DNA of 64,000 bases from UBA1715 sp045615765 (GTDB taxonomy: Bacteria; Bacteroidota; Bacteroidia; Bacteroidales; UBA1715), in NCBI GenBank assembly GCA_045615765.1, contig JAZLFM010000008.1, positions 1-64,000 on the forward strand, read 5' to 3'. Positions 10,001 through 19,194 of this stretch are shown piece after piece. Within the stretch, counting starts at the first letter, position 1. The number at the start of each line of letters is the position of its first letter. The notes below the pieces were generated by a model. That model ran no database searches. It was not told where the DNA came from and was given only the letters and a program-made list of their open reading frames with translations. The position numbers and the translations under genes are program-made.

Positions 10001-11348
10001 AGATGCAAATGGTAACAAGTGCGAAATCGTACTTAGCCGTCTTGCTGAATTGAAGATTGTTGGTCCTAAAGGTGTATTACAAAAACGTGATGAATACATT
10101 CCTTATGGTGCATTCTTGTACAAGAAGAATGGTGAGGATGTAAAAGAAGGTGATGTAATCTGTACATGGGATCCTTATAATGCTCCAATCATCTCAGAAT
10201 ACACTGGTAAAGTTGAATTAGTTGACTTTATTGAAGGTGTTACTTGTTCAAGTGTATCAGATGATCAAACAGGATTTAAGGAAAAAGTTATCATTGAATC
10301 TAAGGATAAAACTAAAACAGCTGTTATTAGAATTCTTGGAAAAGGTGATGAAGTTCTTCATACATACAACTTGCCAGTAGGTGCTCGTGTTTCTTTAGAA
10401 AAGAATCAGAAAGTAAAAGCTGGTGATCAACTTGTTAAGATTCCTAGAGTAATTGGTACAAGTAGTGGTGATATCACTGGTGGTCTTCCACGTGTAACTG
10501 AATTGTTCGAAGCTCGTAACCCATCTAACCCTGCAATTGTTTCAGAAATCGATGGTTCTGTAACATTCGGTAAGGTTAAGAGAGGTAACCGTGAAATCGT
10601 TGTAACTGCTAAAACAGGTGAAGAAAAGAAATATCTTATTCCACTTTCAAAACAACTTCTTGTTCAAGAAGATGATTATGTAAAAGCAGGAACTCGTTTG
10701 TCAGATGGTTCTATTACCCCTTCGGATATCCTTGCAATCATGGGTCCTACAAAGGTTCAAGAACACATTGTTAATGGTGTACAATCGGTATATCGTCTAC
10801 AAGGTGTGAAGATTAACGATAAGCACTTCGAAGTAATTGTTCGCCAAATGATGCGTAAAGTACAAATCGTTGACCAAGGCGATAGCAAGTTCCTAGAAGG
10901 AGAAATCGTTGACAGATGGGATTTCATGGACGAAAACGATAAGATTTACGAAAAGAAAGTTGTAGTTGATGCTGGTGATTCAGAAGAATTGAAAGCTGGT
11001 CAAATTATAACAGTTCGTCAATTACGTGATGCTAATTCACAATTGAAACGTAAAGATCTTAAAGAAGTTGTAGTTCGTGATGCTCACCCTGCAACTGCAA
11101 GCCAAATCTTACAAGGTATTACAAGAGCTTCTCTTCAAACTCATAGCTGGATTTCAGCTTCTTCATTCCAGGAAACTACAAAAGTTCTTAATGAAGCAGC
11201 AATCAATGCTAAAGTTGATGATTTGGAAGGCTTGAAGGAAAATGTGATTATTGGTCATAAGATTCCAGCTGGTACAGGTTTGAAACAATATGATAGCATT
11301 ATCGTTGGTTCAGCTGAAGACTATGCTAAATTACAAGGAAAGAACTAG
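7056..11348 (+). CDS. rpoC: DNA-directed RNA polymerase subunit beta-prime
   Basis: 1430 residues. The N-terminal zinc ribbon is visible as CHCGKYKR followed by CDRCGVEV (about residues 65-85). The catalytic magnesium loop NADFDGDQMAVH is near residue 470, and the second zinc site uses CESRKGVCAKCYGR. The trigger-loop and bridge-helix region includes GARGSKEQIRQLCGMRGLM. The gene ends the ribosomal protein-polymerase cluster and is followed by a strong hairpin terminator. Confidence 0.98.
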   Translation: MAFREKKGNNNNFSQISISLASPEDILDRSSGEVLKPETINYRTYKPERDGLFCERIFGPVKDYECHCGKYKRIRYKGIICDRCGVEVTEKKVRRERSGHINLIVPVAHIWYFRSLPNKIGYLLGLPTKKLDSIIYYERYIVVQAGCKKVDGINDLDLLSEEEYLQVSETLPKENDMLDNSDPNKFIAMMGAEALEELLKRLDLDSLSYQLRDQASKETSQQRKTEALKRLQVIESFRESTGKNKPEWMILKCIPVIPPELRPLVPLDGGRFATSDLNDLYRRVIIRNNRLKRLIEIKAPEVILRNEKRMLQEAVDSLFDNSRKTNAAKSEANRSLKSLSDSLKGKQGRFRQNLLGKRVDYSARSVIVVGPTLKLHECGIPKGMAAELYKPFIIRKLIERGIVKTVKSAKKIVDRKDAVIWDILENVMKGHPVLLNRAPTLHRLGIQAFQPRMIEGKAIQLHPLACTAFNADFDGDQMAVHLPLGNAAVLEAQILMLSSHNILNPANGAPIKVPSQDMVLGLYYITKGMPGAKGEGSYFYSPEEAIIAYNEKKADLHAFVRVPRSLWRSVDEEKDIIKQYKDENDRSKWILTTVGRIMFNEIVPEEGGFINKLLTKKSLRDIITDVLKVAGTPKTADFLDDVKNMGYRMAFEGCLSFKLDDVVIPEAKAELVQKGYEEVEEVMNNYNMGFITDNERYNQIIDIWTHTNSDLTNKVMDLLKSDQQGFNSVYMMLDSGARGSKEQIRQLCGMRGLMAKPQKSGAEGGQIIENPILANFKEGLSVLEYFISTHGARKGLADTALKTADAGYLTRRLVDVSHDVIITQEDCGTLRGLVATAVKNNDEVVESLYERILGRTCVHDIYNPQTGDLIVKAGEELTEAISEAIVNAGIEEVEIRSVLTCESRKGVCAKCYGRNLATARMVQQGEVVGVIAAQSIGEPGTQLTLRTFHVGGTASNATIENSIVSKHNGKVEIEELRTIEGEDANGNKCEIVLSRLAELKIVGPKGVLQKRDEYIPYGAFLYKKNGEDVKEGDVICTWDPYNAPIISEYTGKVELVDFIEGVTCSSVSDDQTGFKEKVIIESKDKTKTAVIRILGKGDEVLHTYNLPVGARVSLEKNQKVKAGDQLVKIPRVIGTSSGDITGGLPRVTELFEARNPSNPAIVSEIDGSVTFGKVKRGNREIVVTAKTGEEKKYLIPLSKQLLVQEDDYVKAGTRLSDGSITPSDILAIMGPTKVQEHIVNGVQSVYRLQGVKINDKHFEVIVRQMMRKVQIVDQGDSKFLEGEIVDRWDFMDENDKIYEKKVVVDAGDSEELKAGQIITVRQLRDANSQLKRKDLKEVVVRDAHPATASQILQGITRASLQTHSWISASSFQETTKVLNEAAINAKVDDLEGLKENVIIGHKIPAGTGLKQYDSIIVGSAEDYAKLQGKN

Positions 11349-11370
11349 AATTTTGTTCTAAACAATAATA

Positions 11371-11400
11371 AAAAAGCCGAAGATTTCTCTTCGGCTTTTT
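11371..11400 (+). terminator. Rho-independent terminator after rpoC (bidirectional form)
   Basis: AAAAAGCCGAAGA (11371-11383) pairs perfectly with TCTTCGGCTTTTT (11388-11400) around a 4-nt loop. It has a T tract on the plus strand and an A tract on the other side. It lies between rpoC and the convergent miaA, so it can stop both transcripts. Confidence 0.9.
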
Positions 11401-11476
11401 TATTGTTAATATCATAGATATGTTGAAACGCAGAGTAATGTTAGGTTGCTGAAAAAAATACGGAAGCTCTAAAAAA

Positions 11477-12376
11477 CTAATCTCTTGAATTATCAATATA
11501 TTGTATTATGTTATCGAGTTCGGTAGGAGAAAACCAACGATATTCGCTGTCTCGTTTTATCCATGATATTTGTTTTTTTGCGTATTTCCTTGTGTTCTGC
11601 TTGATTTTCTCTATTGCTTCGGTATAAGTACACAGATTGTCGAAATAATCAAAGAATTCGCGATATCCTACGGTTTTTAATGCCATAGTGTTTTTCCATT
11701 GAGATAGATTTCGGACTTCTTGCTCTAAACCATCGGTAATCATTTGATCTACGCGCAAGTTTATGCGATTGTATAGTTCTTCGCGTTCTCTGTTTAATGC
11801 AATTTTTATAATTTTAAAAGGTCGTTCCTTTTTATTTTCTTTACGCAATTCGGTATATGTCTTGCCAGTTTGTACACATATTTCAATTGCCCGTTTAAGT
11901 CTTGCAGGATTGGATAAATCTACAATTTTATAGTAGTCCGGGTCAAGGAATTTAAGAGTTTGTCGTAAACTTTCAATACCCTCTTGTTCGAACTGAGAAT
12001 TTATACGTTCTCGTAAATCTGGATCGATGTCGGGAATCTCGTCGATACCATTGCATACTGCATCTACATATAAACCAGAACCTCCGGTTAGTATAACAAT
12101 ATCATGCGTTTGAAATAACTCTTCTACTTTTTGCAAAGCATCTTGTTCAAACTGCCATGCATTATAATAATCGGTAACATGTTTTGTTCCGATAAAATGA
12201 TGTGTAACAGTAGCAAGTTCTTCTTCGCTTGGTATGGCAGTTCCAATCTTTGGCTCTATAAAAATCTGACGTGAATCAGCAGATATGATTTCTGTATTGT
12301 AATGTTGTGCAAGTTGGATTGCTGTTGATGTTTTACCAACAGCAGTAGGACCTGTTACAACAACAAGGGTTTTCAT
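11477..12376 (-). CDS. miaA: tRNA dimethylallyltransferase MiaA
   Basis: 299 residues. MiaA transfers the dimethylallyl group from DMAPP to A37 of tRNAs that read UNN codons. The P-loop GPTAVGKTS is at residues 9-17, followed by the substrate motif ISADSRQIF and the LTGGSGLY segment. The length and these motifs are typical. It is the last gene of the minus-strand run, 8 nt after the pRiA4b-ORF3-like gene, and converges on rpoC. Confidence 0.96.
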   Translation of the reverse strand: MKTLVVVTGPTAVGKTSTAIQLAQHYNTEIISADSRQIFIEPKIGTAIPSEEELATVTHHFIGTKHVTDYYNAWQFEQDALQKVEELFQTHDIVILTGGSGLYVDAVCNGIDEIPDIDPDLRERINSQFEQEGIESLRQTLKFLDPDYYKIVDLSNPARLKRAIEICVQTGKTYTELRKENKKERPFKIIKIALNREREELYNRINLRVDQMITDGLEQEVRNLSQWKNTMALKTVGYREFFDYFDNLCTYTEAIEKIKQNTRKYAKKQISWIKRDSEYRWFSPTELDNIIQYIDNSRD

Positions 12377-12384
12377 TATAGAGA

Positions 12385-12960
12385 TTAATAATCGTAATCG
12401 TTTGAACCGCCGAAGTCGTCGTAGCCACCACCGAATTCATCTCCGCCAAATTCGTCACCGAAACCAAGTTCATCTGCATCGTCATCGCTGAATAAATCAT
12501 CGTCGTCTATGCCCGTTTCGTTAAATAGATCGTTAATGTCTTCGTTTTCGTCGTTGATTTTTTGTAGAGGAGGATTACCTGTTGCATGTGAGCATACTGG
12601 GTACTTCTTTTTTGCTTCTTTTTTTATAATATCAACTAATGTGCAGAATAAAGCTCTATCGCCGAAGAAGTCGAATTGGTAAATTATTTTATCTTCTTTT
12701 TCTGAGATGAAGTCTTTTAATTTTGCTTTTTGCATAGGAATTGTTCCTAATTCTTCGTCTCCCATATCGAACAGGGTAATTTCTTGACCTTTATCCCAAT
12801 CATCGTTGGAAATAAAGAATGATGCCATTTCAGTCTCTTTATATTCGCACGCTTGCAAAATAGCCTTATGAAGACTTTCAAATGTGTCGTCTTCTGATAT
12901 TTCTATTACTCTGTGAAACAATTCGTTTTCGTCGCTTACGACTCTTATTTTATATATCAT
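12385..12960 (-). CDS. pRiA4b ORF-3-like protein with acidic, glycine-rich tail
   Basis: 191 residues. Residues 1 to about 135 match the plasmid pRiA4b ORF-3-like fold (also annotated as IS1096 passenger TnpR family), which starts with MIYKIRVVSDENELFHRVIEI. The last 50 residues are mostly Asp, Glu, Gly and Phe, with FGDEFGGDEFGGGYDDFGG and no predicted structure. The biochemical role of this family is unknown. No transposase or repeat is nearby, so the mobile-element name is probably historical. It is 2 nt from the acyl-CoA reductase gene and 8 nt from miaA, so it is likely co-transcribed with both. Confidence 0.75.
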   Translation of the reverse strand: MIYKIRVVSDENELFHRVIEISEDDTFESLHKAILQACEYKETEMASFFISNDDWDKGQEITLFDMGDEELGTIPMQKAKLKDFISEKEDKIIYQFDFFGDRALFCTLVDIIKKEAKKKYPVCSHATGNPPLQKINDENEDINDLFNETGIDDDDLFSDDDADELGFGDEFGGDEFGGGYDDFGGSNDYDY

Positions 12961-12962
12961 GG

Positions 12963-13958
12963 TTATAATTTTTTAAGAAATTGAATACTATTTTCGATAT
13001 CTGTTTTTGTTATTTTGTATGACTCACCAAATGGTATGCATAAAGGTACTAAATTCTTATTGTTGCATACAATAGAGTGAATGGAATTATTTTGTTGCTT
13101 GATAAATAATTCTATTTGAGAAATGTCAGAATATTTTTCATAAAAAACAACAGAGAGGGGAGATTTCAGTTCTTTGTCCTCCTTTAATAGGAGAAATCCG
13201 TTGTCAAGATGTTGTTTTTGTGCTACTAAATATACCGACTTATTATATTCGTAGTTGTTCATATATTTATTATGCATAGTAACTTTTTGGAAAGAATCCA
13301 AAGCATGCATGATTTTTTCCTCAGAGTAGTCAAAAGGAATAAATAATTTTGAAACACTTCTTGAGTCTTGTCCCCAAAATAGAAAAATGTCGTTCCCTAA
13401 TTTCTGTAGGTCTTCATCCGTCTCATTCCCTTGTAGAATAGCAATTGAAGTTTTTTTTGGTCTAAGTAAATGCGGAAATTTACTTATGTATTTCGTGAAG
13501 GTTTCATTTTCTTCATTTGCAATAATCGCGTCAAATTGAGAAATATACGAATCAGTTATGCTAATAGAATCATTAAAACCATATTCTTGTAGTTTTTTTA
13601 CCAGCAATAAACTCAATAGTTTATCCTTTTCGGAGATTCGTGCTATCAGCTTGTTGCCGGAAAGAAGAATAAGAATTGCATCAATAATTCCTTCAAAAGG
13701 ATAATTGCCACCCATAATGAGTGCTATCTGTTTGTCGGTTTTACAATATTCAAGTTGTTTTGCGATTTCTTGTAGTTGTTTGTCCGATAAAATATCGCAA
13801 ATATTCTTAAGGGAAAGCAAACAATATTGTAATGTAAACCAAGGATTTTGTCGTTCTGCTCGTTCCGCAAGAGAAACAAAATCGGCATTCGTTTCATTTA
13901 ATTGTAGAAGAAATTCTCTAAAAGAAGCGAATGCCGAGATGCGTTGTTCTATGGTCAT
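12963..13958 (-). CDS. Acyl-CoA reductase (LuxC) family protein
   Basis: 331 residues. It resembles the LuxC-type acyl-CoA reductase family found in many Bacteroidota, with the N-terminal pattern RISAFASFREFLLQL followed by NPWFTLQYCLLSLKNI. The core IALIMGGNYPFEGIIDAILILLSGN matches the nucleotide-binding region of aldehyde-dehydrogenase-like enzymes. LuxC enzymes reduce fatty acyl-CoA to aldehyde with NADPH. No luciferase or fatty aldehyde gene is nearby, so the substrate here is unknown. I did not identify an unambiguous catalytic cysteine. Confidence 0.75.
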   Translation of the reverse strand: MTIEQRISAFASFREFLLQLNETNADFVSLAERAERQNPWFTLQYCLLSLKNICDILSDKQLQEIAKQLEYCKTDKQIALIMGGNYPFEGIIDAILILLSGNKLIARISEKDKLLSLLLVKKLQEYGFNDSISITDSYISQFDAIIANEENETFTKYISKFPHLLRPKKTSIAILQGNETDEDLQKLGNDIFLFWGQDSRSVSKLFIPFDYSEEKIMHALDSFQKVTMHNKYMNNYEYNKSVYLVAQKQHLDNGFLLLKEDKELKSPLSVVFYEKYSDISQIELFIKQQNNSIHSIVCNNKNLVPLCIPFGESYKITKTDIENSIQFLKKL

Positions 13959-13964
13959 AGAATA

Positions 13965-14621
13965 TTATCTTTCGTCAATGACTTTTACACCAGGATTTTT
14001 GCTTTTATCAAAAGTGAACGAAGCATCTGATATTTGTTCGTTTACTTTGAAAGTATTAACTGTGATAGTGTATTTATTACCATCTTTTGCGAAGTATTCA
14101 GCTCTCCACAATTGTGATTTATCCTTGTCGATAGAAAGTCTCACTTTAGAATATTCTGATTTCTCAATATTTTCAGGATACAAATCAATAACATAGATAG
14201 CACGACTCGATTCAAAGCGATCTTGTATGAATTTGTATTTAAATCCTTTTTCGTACATAGTAAGTACTTTTGCAGGATTCATCATACCTGAATCATCATT
14301 GTCAACTGTAGAAAGCACAACTTCTTTCTCTTCAACCATGTGGGTCCAAAGATTTTTGCCATCGCAATACAGCACATTGTCAAGAATAGAAAGTTGATAT
14401 TTATTACCTTTCATAAGCATAGTTCCGTTTGCTTTGTCGGTTTTTGCATCAGGAGATGTATGAACCAATGAATATGTAAGCGATATAGAACTATAACTTT
14501 TCGTTTTTTTAGATACTTGATCTAATATTTGTTTCGCTTTTGCACTTGTATTATTGTTTTGGGCAAACGAAACTGTCGCACATAGTACGAATGCTGTAAG
14601 AATTGAAACTAATTTTTTCAT
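13965..14621 (-). CDS. LolA-like outer-membrane lipoprotein carrier protein
   Basis: 218 residues from the ATG at 14621. That start is chosen because it begins the signal peptide MKKLVSILTAFVLCATVSFA; seven extra residues are possible upstream. The mature part has the LolA/LppC-type sequence with TNGTMLMKG-like strands (here DKANGTMLMKGNKYQLSILD) and a half-barrel length. Members bind lipoprotein acyl chains in the periplasm and carry them to the outer membrane. It follows ftsK by 52 nt; the ftsK-lolA order is common in Bacteroidota. Confidence 0.85.
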   Translation of the reverse strand: MKKLVSILTAFVLCATVSFAQNNNTSAKAKQILDQVSKKTKSYSSISLTYSLVHTSPDAKTDKANGTMLMKGNKYQLSILDNVLYCDGKNLWTHMVEEKEVVLSTVDNDDSGMMNPAKVLTMYEKGFKYKFIQDRFESSRAIYVIDLYPENIEKSEYSKVRLSIDKDKSQLWRAEYFAKDGNKYTITVNTFKVNEQISDASFTFDKSKNPGVKVIDER

Positions 14622-14673
14622 AATCATTATTTTTTTACACAAAATGTTTCTATACCAATAATCGTTCCAAAAT

Positions 14674-17364
14674 TTATTCTAAGAGACCTTTGGCTCTAAG
14701 ATCATTTAAAATTTGATCCAAACCTAATATATCTGTTTTTAATTCTCTTGCTTTACTACCATTGTATGGACCAACAATTCCGTGTCGTTCCATTTGGTCC
14801 ATAATTCTGCCGGCTCTGTTATAACCAACCTCGAATTTTCTTTGTATTAGAGATGTAGAACCAGAACCTGAAGCAACAATAAATTGAGAAGCTTCTTCGA
14901 AAATAGGGTCTAGTTTTCCGCCACCTTTTTCAGAGGAATTTGATTGAGACATATCGCCAGCGGAATTAGTATCCTTTACTTCTGGCAATTGCATAGGTTC
15001 ACCGTAGCTTTGTTGTTCTTCTATGAATTTAACTATTCGTTCAACCTCCGGAGTATCTACAAAAGCACATTGCACACGTTCTGGCTTTGCTCCATTTGTA
15101 GAAATAAGTAAGTCACCGCGTCCAACAAGTCCTTCTGCTCCAGGAGCGTCAAGGATAGTTTTACTATCTATACCAGACGCTGTTTTGAAAGCCATACGGC
15201 TTGGAACATTTGCTTTAATAATACCTGTAATAATGTTCACACTAGGACGTTGTGTAGCAAGAATTAAGTGCATACCGACCGCACGAGCTTTTTGGGCAAT
15301 ACGAGCGATAGGAGTCTCTATTTCTTTTCCTGCTTGCATAATGAAGTCACCAAACTCGTCGATGATTATTACAATGTATGATAGATATTTATGACCTTCT
15401 GTTGGTAATAAATGACGATGGATGAATTTGTCGTTATATTCAATAATGTTACGACAATGAGCCTTCATAAGAAGTTTATATCGGTCTTCCATCTCTTGCA
15501 CGAGAGATTTAAGTGTTTGTTGAACCTTCATACAATCGGTGATGATAATGTCTTCTTCACCAGGGTATTGTGCCATATAATGGTTTTTCAAACCTTCGTA
15601 GATGCTGAATTCCACCATTTTTGGATCAACCAAAACAAACTTAAGTTGAGATGGATGTTTTTTATACAATAAAGATGTTACGATAGCATTAAGACCAACA
15701 GATTTACCTTGACCGGTAGCACCAGCAACCAAAAGGTGAGGAGTTTTTGCAAGGTCGAACATATATACTTCGTTGGTAATGGTCTTACCAAGAGCAACCG
15801 GAAGTTCCATTGTAGATTCTTTAAATGCTTGTGAGTTAAGCACAGAATACATTGAAACGACTTGGCGTTTTTTATTAGGAACTTCAATACCGACACTACC
15901 TTTCCCTGGAATAGGAGCAATGATTCTTATTCCTAAAGCAGAAAGGCTCATCATAATATCTTTCTCAAGACTTTGAATTCTAGAAATCTTTGTACCAGAA
16001 GCAGGTACGATTTCATATAATGTAATAGTAGGACCAACTGTAGCAGAGATTTTTTCAATATTTATTTTAAAATCTGCTAAAGTTTTTTCTATAAGATTTT
16101 TATTAGAAATAATTTCGTCTTGGTCAACTTCGACAGCTTGTTTATCGTTATCGTAAATTTTTAGCAGTGTTGTATCTGGTTGTTTGAATTTCGACAAATC
16201 TGCTTTTGGGTCAAAATCTTGCATAACAACTTTTATGTTGTCAGTGTTTTCTGGTTTTTCGCCTAACGTGTTGTTTATAACGAGTGTGTTATCGCTCAGT
16301 GGTTTTACAGGATTTTCAACAATAGGAGTCTGTATGATTTCGATATCTTCTTCTGTGTTGTCTATAGGTTCTTCGACAGTTTCTTCCTCCTCGTTTTCTT
16401 CTTCGACAGTTTCGTCTTCAGTCTCTTCTGGTTGAACAGTCTCTGGAATGTCTGCAATTTGTTCTTCTATTGGAGTCTCTTCGATAATAGTTGTATCTTC
16501 CGTGGTTGGTTCAGATTCTATTTCTTCTTTTGGATCACTATCCTCTTCCTGTTTTTCTGTTGAAATTTCTGTTTGAGAAGGAATCTCTTCTATAGGTTCA
16601 GTGTTTTGTACAAATTCTGTTTGTTGAACAACAGGTTCTTCGCTGTTTTCTTCTTCCTTCTTTTGTTCAAGATCTTCGGCAGGAATAGTTACTGTTGTTG
16701 TGGCGTCGTTTGCTTCTATATTTGTAGCATTTCTTTTTTCTTTCCATTTATTGAAAAGAGATGCTATTGCAGGAAGAACATTTTTAAATGTGAAAATCAC
16801 ATATAAAAATGTCGTAAAAATCAGTAGTAGTCCTGTAACAAAACCACCGAGAACATTACGAAGTAATCCATAGCAGAAATAGTAGCCGAAACAACCACCT
16901 AAGTTTCCATCGAAAGCATTATTTGCAAAAAAACCAAACAATAGGGAAGAAAGAATCATAAGCGACAACGCTATGAAAATGTATCGTTTGGCTTCAGTTT
17001 TTCTAATTGCCTCAAAGAAAAGTCTGCCGGCAATGTAAAAACAAATAAAAATAAGAGCAAAGGCACCGATACCAAACCAGTCGTGTATGCATTTCTTTGC
17101 GAGCAAAGCTCCTAATTTTCCTGCAGGATTTTGTATTTGCAGAGTAGGTTCTTCGTCAAAGGCAGGATCGTCGGAAGTATTGTTGGAAAAAAGAATTTCG
17201 AAAGTGCTTTTCCCAAGCAATTCACTTTGGTCATTTTCCCAGGTAAAAAAGAAAGAAGAAAAAGAAATGGCCATAAGAATTCCAAGTACTATTAGCAATA
17301 GCGCATAGAAAATTCTCCATTTCGTTTCCTTTACGGTTAAGATATTTATAATTTTTTCAAACAT
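14674..17364 (-). CDS. ftsK: DNA translocase FtsK/SpoIIIE
   Basis: 896 residues. Four hydrophobic segments in the first 200 residues anchor it in the inner membrane. A very acidic Glu/Thr/Pro linker spans about residues 220-350. The motor has Walker A GATGQGKSVG near residue 550 and Walker B YIVIIIDEFGDF near residue 663, then ATQRPSVNIITG. A C-terminal winged-helix gamma domain (about 835-890) would read KOPS-type sites. It pumps chromosome dimers apart at the division septum. Its ATG overlaps the TAA stop of the upstream lipoprotein gene by one base, implying translational coupling. Confidence 0.95.
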   Translation of the reverse strand: MFEKIINILTVKETKWRIFYALLLIVLGILMAISFSSFFFTWENDQSELLGKSTFEILFSNNTSDDPAFDEEPTLQIQNPAGKLGALLAKKCIHDWFGIGAFALIFICFYIAGRLFFEAIRKTEAKRYIFIALSLMILSSLLFGFFANNAFDGNLGGCFGYYFCYGLLRNVLGGFVTGLLLIFTTFLYVIFTFKNVLPAIASLFNKWKEKRNATNIEANDATTTVTIPAEDLEQKKEEENSEEPVVQQTEFVQNTEPIEEIPSQTEISTEKQEEDSDPKEEIESEPTTEDTTIIEETPIEEQIADIPETVQPEETEDETVEEENEEEETVEEPIDNTEEDIEIIQTPIVENPVKPLSDNTLVINNTLGEKPENTDNIKVVMQDFDPKADLSKFKQPDTTLLKIYDNDKQAVEVDQDEIISNKNLIEKTLADFKINIEKISATVGPTITLYEIVPASGTKISRIQSLEKDIMMSLSALGIRIIAPIPGKGSVGIEVPNKKRQVVSMYSVLNSQAFKESTMELPVALGKTITNEVYMFDLAKTPHLLVAGATGQGKSVGLNAIVTSLLYKKHPSQLKFVLVDPKMVEFSIYEGLKNHYMAQYPGEEDIIITDCMKVQQTLKSLVQEMEDRYKLLMKAHCRNIIEYNDKFIHRHLLPTEGHKYLSYIVIIIDEFGDFIMQAGKEIETPIARIAQKARAVGMHLILATQRPSVNIITGIIKANVPSRMAFKTASGIDSKTILDAPGAEGLVGRGDLLISTNGAKPERVQCAFVDTPEVERIVKFIEEQQSYGEPMQLPEVKDTNSAGDMSQSNSSEKGGGKLDPIFEEASQFIVASGSGSTSLIQRKFEVGYNRAGRIMDQMERHGIVGPYNGSKARELKTDILGLDQILNDLRAKGLLE

Positions 17365-18059
17365 TAAAATTCCATTTTTAAGTATTCGTCGAATATGGCA
17401 TTCATTGAATCAACTTCTACAAGTTTAAAATCTTTTGGCACGAAAAACTTAGCACTGTCAACAACAGCCTCTGAAATGTTATCGAGGGTGATGTGCATTG
17501 AAATATCTTTCAGTGCAATACGATAGTCGATAAGCACACCGTCGATATCTTTGTATGGTGTGTGCCAGTTTGGGTTTGTTACTTGTAGGTCTTTTGTGTA
17601 CCAAATGTCATATTCTTCTTTTGTCGTATCTTCAAATGATACATGTACTTTGTGGATTGTCAAGCCTAAAGTGTCTTTTTTTTCTTCAGTTGGTGTAAGG
17701 ATAATTCCTGGCATAGGATCAAAACCTATCATTCGTTCGCCAAATTTCGCCTTACAGGTAAATTTGTTAGGCATAAGGTAGAACAAAACACTATTTGTTT
17801 TTGTTTGCACATTTGAAATATATGCGGTTCGGAACATACCTAAGGCGCTGATTTCCATTGAGGAAGATCCCTGTTTGAAATAATATTTCATTTTGTCGGG
17901 AAGAAGTCCGATAATACTTCGCTCTGCTTTTTCTTGTTCATTGAATTCAATATTATAGGTCAATGTACCTTCATTGTTCCCTTTTTTGCATGACGAACAG
18001 AGGCATAGCATTATTGCTATAACTGTAAAAACAGCCGATTTAAGGTTTTTCTTTGTCAT
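17364..18059 (-). CDS. Putative lipoprotein of unknown function
   Basis: 231 residues from the ATG at 18059, chosen because it starts a lipoprotein signal peptide with Cys24 after CLCSS; the longer reading adds 14 residues without a signal-like N-terminus. The mature protein is probably a beta-rich periplasmic or outer-membrane-attached domain (GTLTYNIEFNEQEKAE at its start). I do not recognise the family with confidence. The stop codon overlaps the ftsK start (TAATG), so its expression is tied to ftsK. A minus-strand TAACTTTG at 18080-18087 could be its own -7 box. Confidence 0.7.
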   Translation of the reverse strand: MTKKNLKSAVFTVIAIMLCLCSSCKKGNNEGTLTYNIEFNEQEKAERSIIGLLPDKMKYYFKQGSSSMEISALGMFRTAYISNVQTKTNSVLFYLMPNKFTCKAKFGERMIGFDPMPGIILTPTEEKKDTLGLTIHKVHVSFEDTTKEEYDIWYTKDLQVTNPNWHTPYKDIDGVLIDYRIALKDISMHITLDNISEAVVDSAKFFVPKDFKLVEVDSMNAIFDEYLKMEF

Positions 18060-18106
18060 CTGTTTTGTGAAAAGCGTTGCAAAGTTACAAAAGTTATACA
18101 TATTTA

Positions 18107-19171
18107 TTAGCTTTCTATATCGTAGAAAAGTTTGTAAAATCTTTTGTTTTTCTCGTTGTCAAGCCCTTGTTCTATATTTTCAGGGTTAGAATGTACATAG
18201 ATGTGGAAATTTTTGTCCAATTTTATGACGCTACGAAGATATTTTTTTGATTTTTTCACCGCCTCTGCATCTATATCAAATGTTTTGCTCGGTTGTATTT
18301 CGTAGTTGTTGCAACATCTTGTTCTGAAGTTCTTAAAAGCTTCGATCGCATCTTCGTTTTGAATGATTTCTTTTGTAAATTGTTCTTCGTCAAAAGTTTC
18401 ATTTCGTTGGAAATAATTGAGCGATTGTTGTAGGAATCTTGCTCTGTCTTCGCCAGTTATTTTTTCTTGTGTACTGAGAATTTCTTTATCGAACTCTTGG
18501 CAAGTTTTCATAAAAGTTTGTGTTGTGAAGAAGTCGGTTTCTACAATTTTTGCTTCAAGGAAAGAATCTATCCAATAAACGCTATCGTTTTTTTGTTTGT
18601 CGGTAGCATAGATTTTATATCCATTTTCCGAATCTGTATTAAAAATAAGAGCAGCTTTTTCAATGGTGCTACTTAAATTTATGCCACTTTCGACTTGAAA
18701 ATTAATTTCGTTGTCGTTTTGCATTAATTTTAAGATGACCTCTTTTTTCTCAGATTTGAATAGTCCGAGAGCATCGATGCTTATTTCTTCATCATCGGTT
18801 TGGAACAATATGTTAGAAAACCGAACTACGAAGAAATCGCTATATGTTTCGTCGTCTTCGGGCATTTTGTCGTATAACTCTTGTGCTAACGACCGCGAAC
18901 CTTCCAACAAAGAAATGTTATTGTCGAAAATTTGTTTTATGGTAGAATATACAGGAGAATCAAAGTTTTTGAATGTAAACAAATCTCTTGTTTTTAGAAT
19001 AGGACGAAAAAAATAAGAACAAAGTAAACTTTGAGTTTGCTCGTCAATGTCGAGAGATTGAATTTCGTGGGCAGAATAAAAATTTTGATGTCTGCTGTCG
19101 TCTTCCTGCGCTGTTTTTATGCCTATTTTGTGTATTGCTAAGCTATTGATTTGTGCTTCGTCTATATTCAT
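18107..19171 (-). CDS. Nucleoid-associated protein (NdpA/YejK family)
   Basis: 354 residues. The N-terminus MNIDEAQINSLAIHKIG and the body match the 37-kDa nucleoid-associated protein family, whose members bind DNA in the nucleoid without a known enzymatic role. It is probably the first gene of the minus-strand group down to miaA: 47 nt separate it from the lipoprotein gene, and a good promoter lies just upstream (19195-19226). Confidence 0.82.
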   Translation of the reverse strand: MNIDEAQINSLAIHKIGIKTAQEDDSRHQNFYSAHEIQSLDIDEQTQSLLCSYFFRPILKTRDLFTFKNFDSPVYSTIKQIFDNNISLLEGSRSLAQELYDKMPEDDETYSDFFVVRFSNILFQTDDEEISIDALGLFKSEKKEVILKLMQNDNEINFQVESGINLSSTIEKAALIFNTDSENGYKIYATDKQKNDSVYWIDSFLEAKIVETDFFTTQTFMKTCQEFDKEILSTQEKITGEDRARFLQQSLNYFQRNETFDEEQFTKEIIQNEDAIEAFKNFRTRCCNNYEIQPSKTFDIDAEAVKKSKKYLRSVIKLDKNFHIYVHSNPENIEQGLDNEKNKRFYKLFYDIES

Positions 19172-19194
19172 AAAACTGTCTGTTTTGTATATTG

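Noticed and set aside
3179..11348. Several antisense frames of 60-110 codons within rpoB and rpoC
   Set aside because: They mirror strongly conserved coding sequence, lack starts with context and resemble no protein.
12385..12960. Remnant of an IS1096-like mobile element
   Set aside because: The family name suggests it, but there is no transposase, inverted repeat or disruption of the operon.
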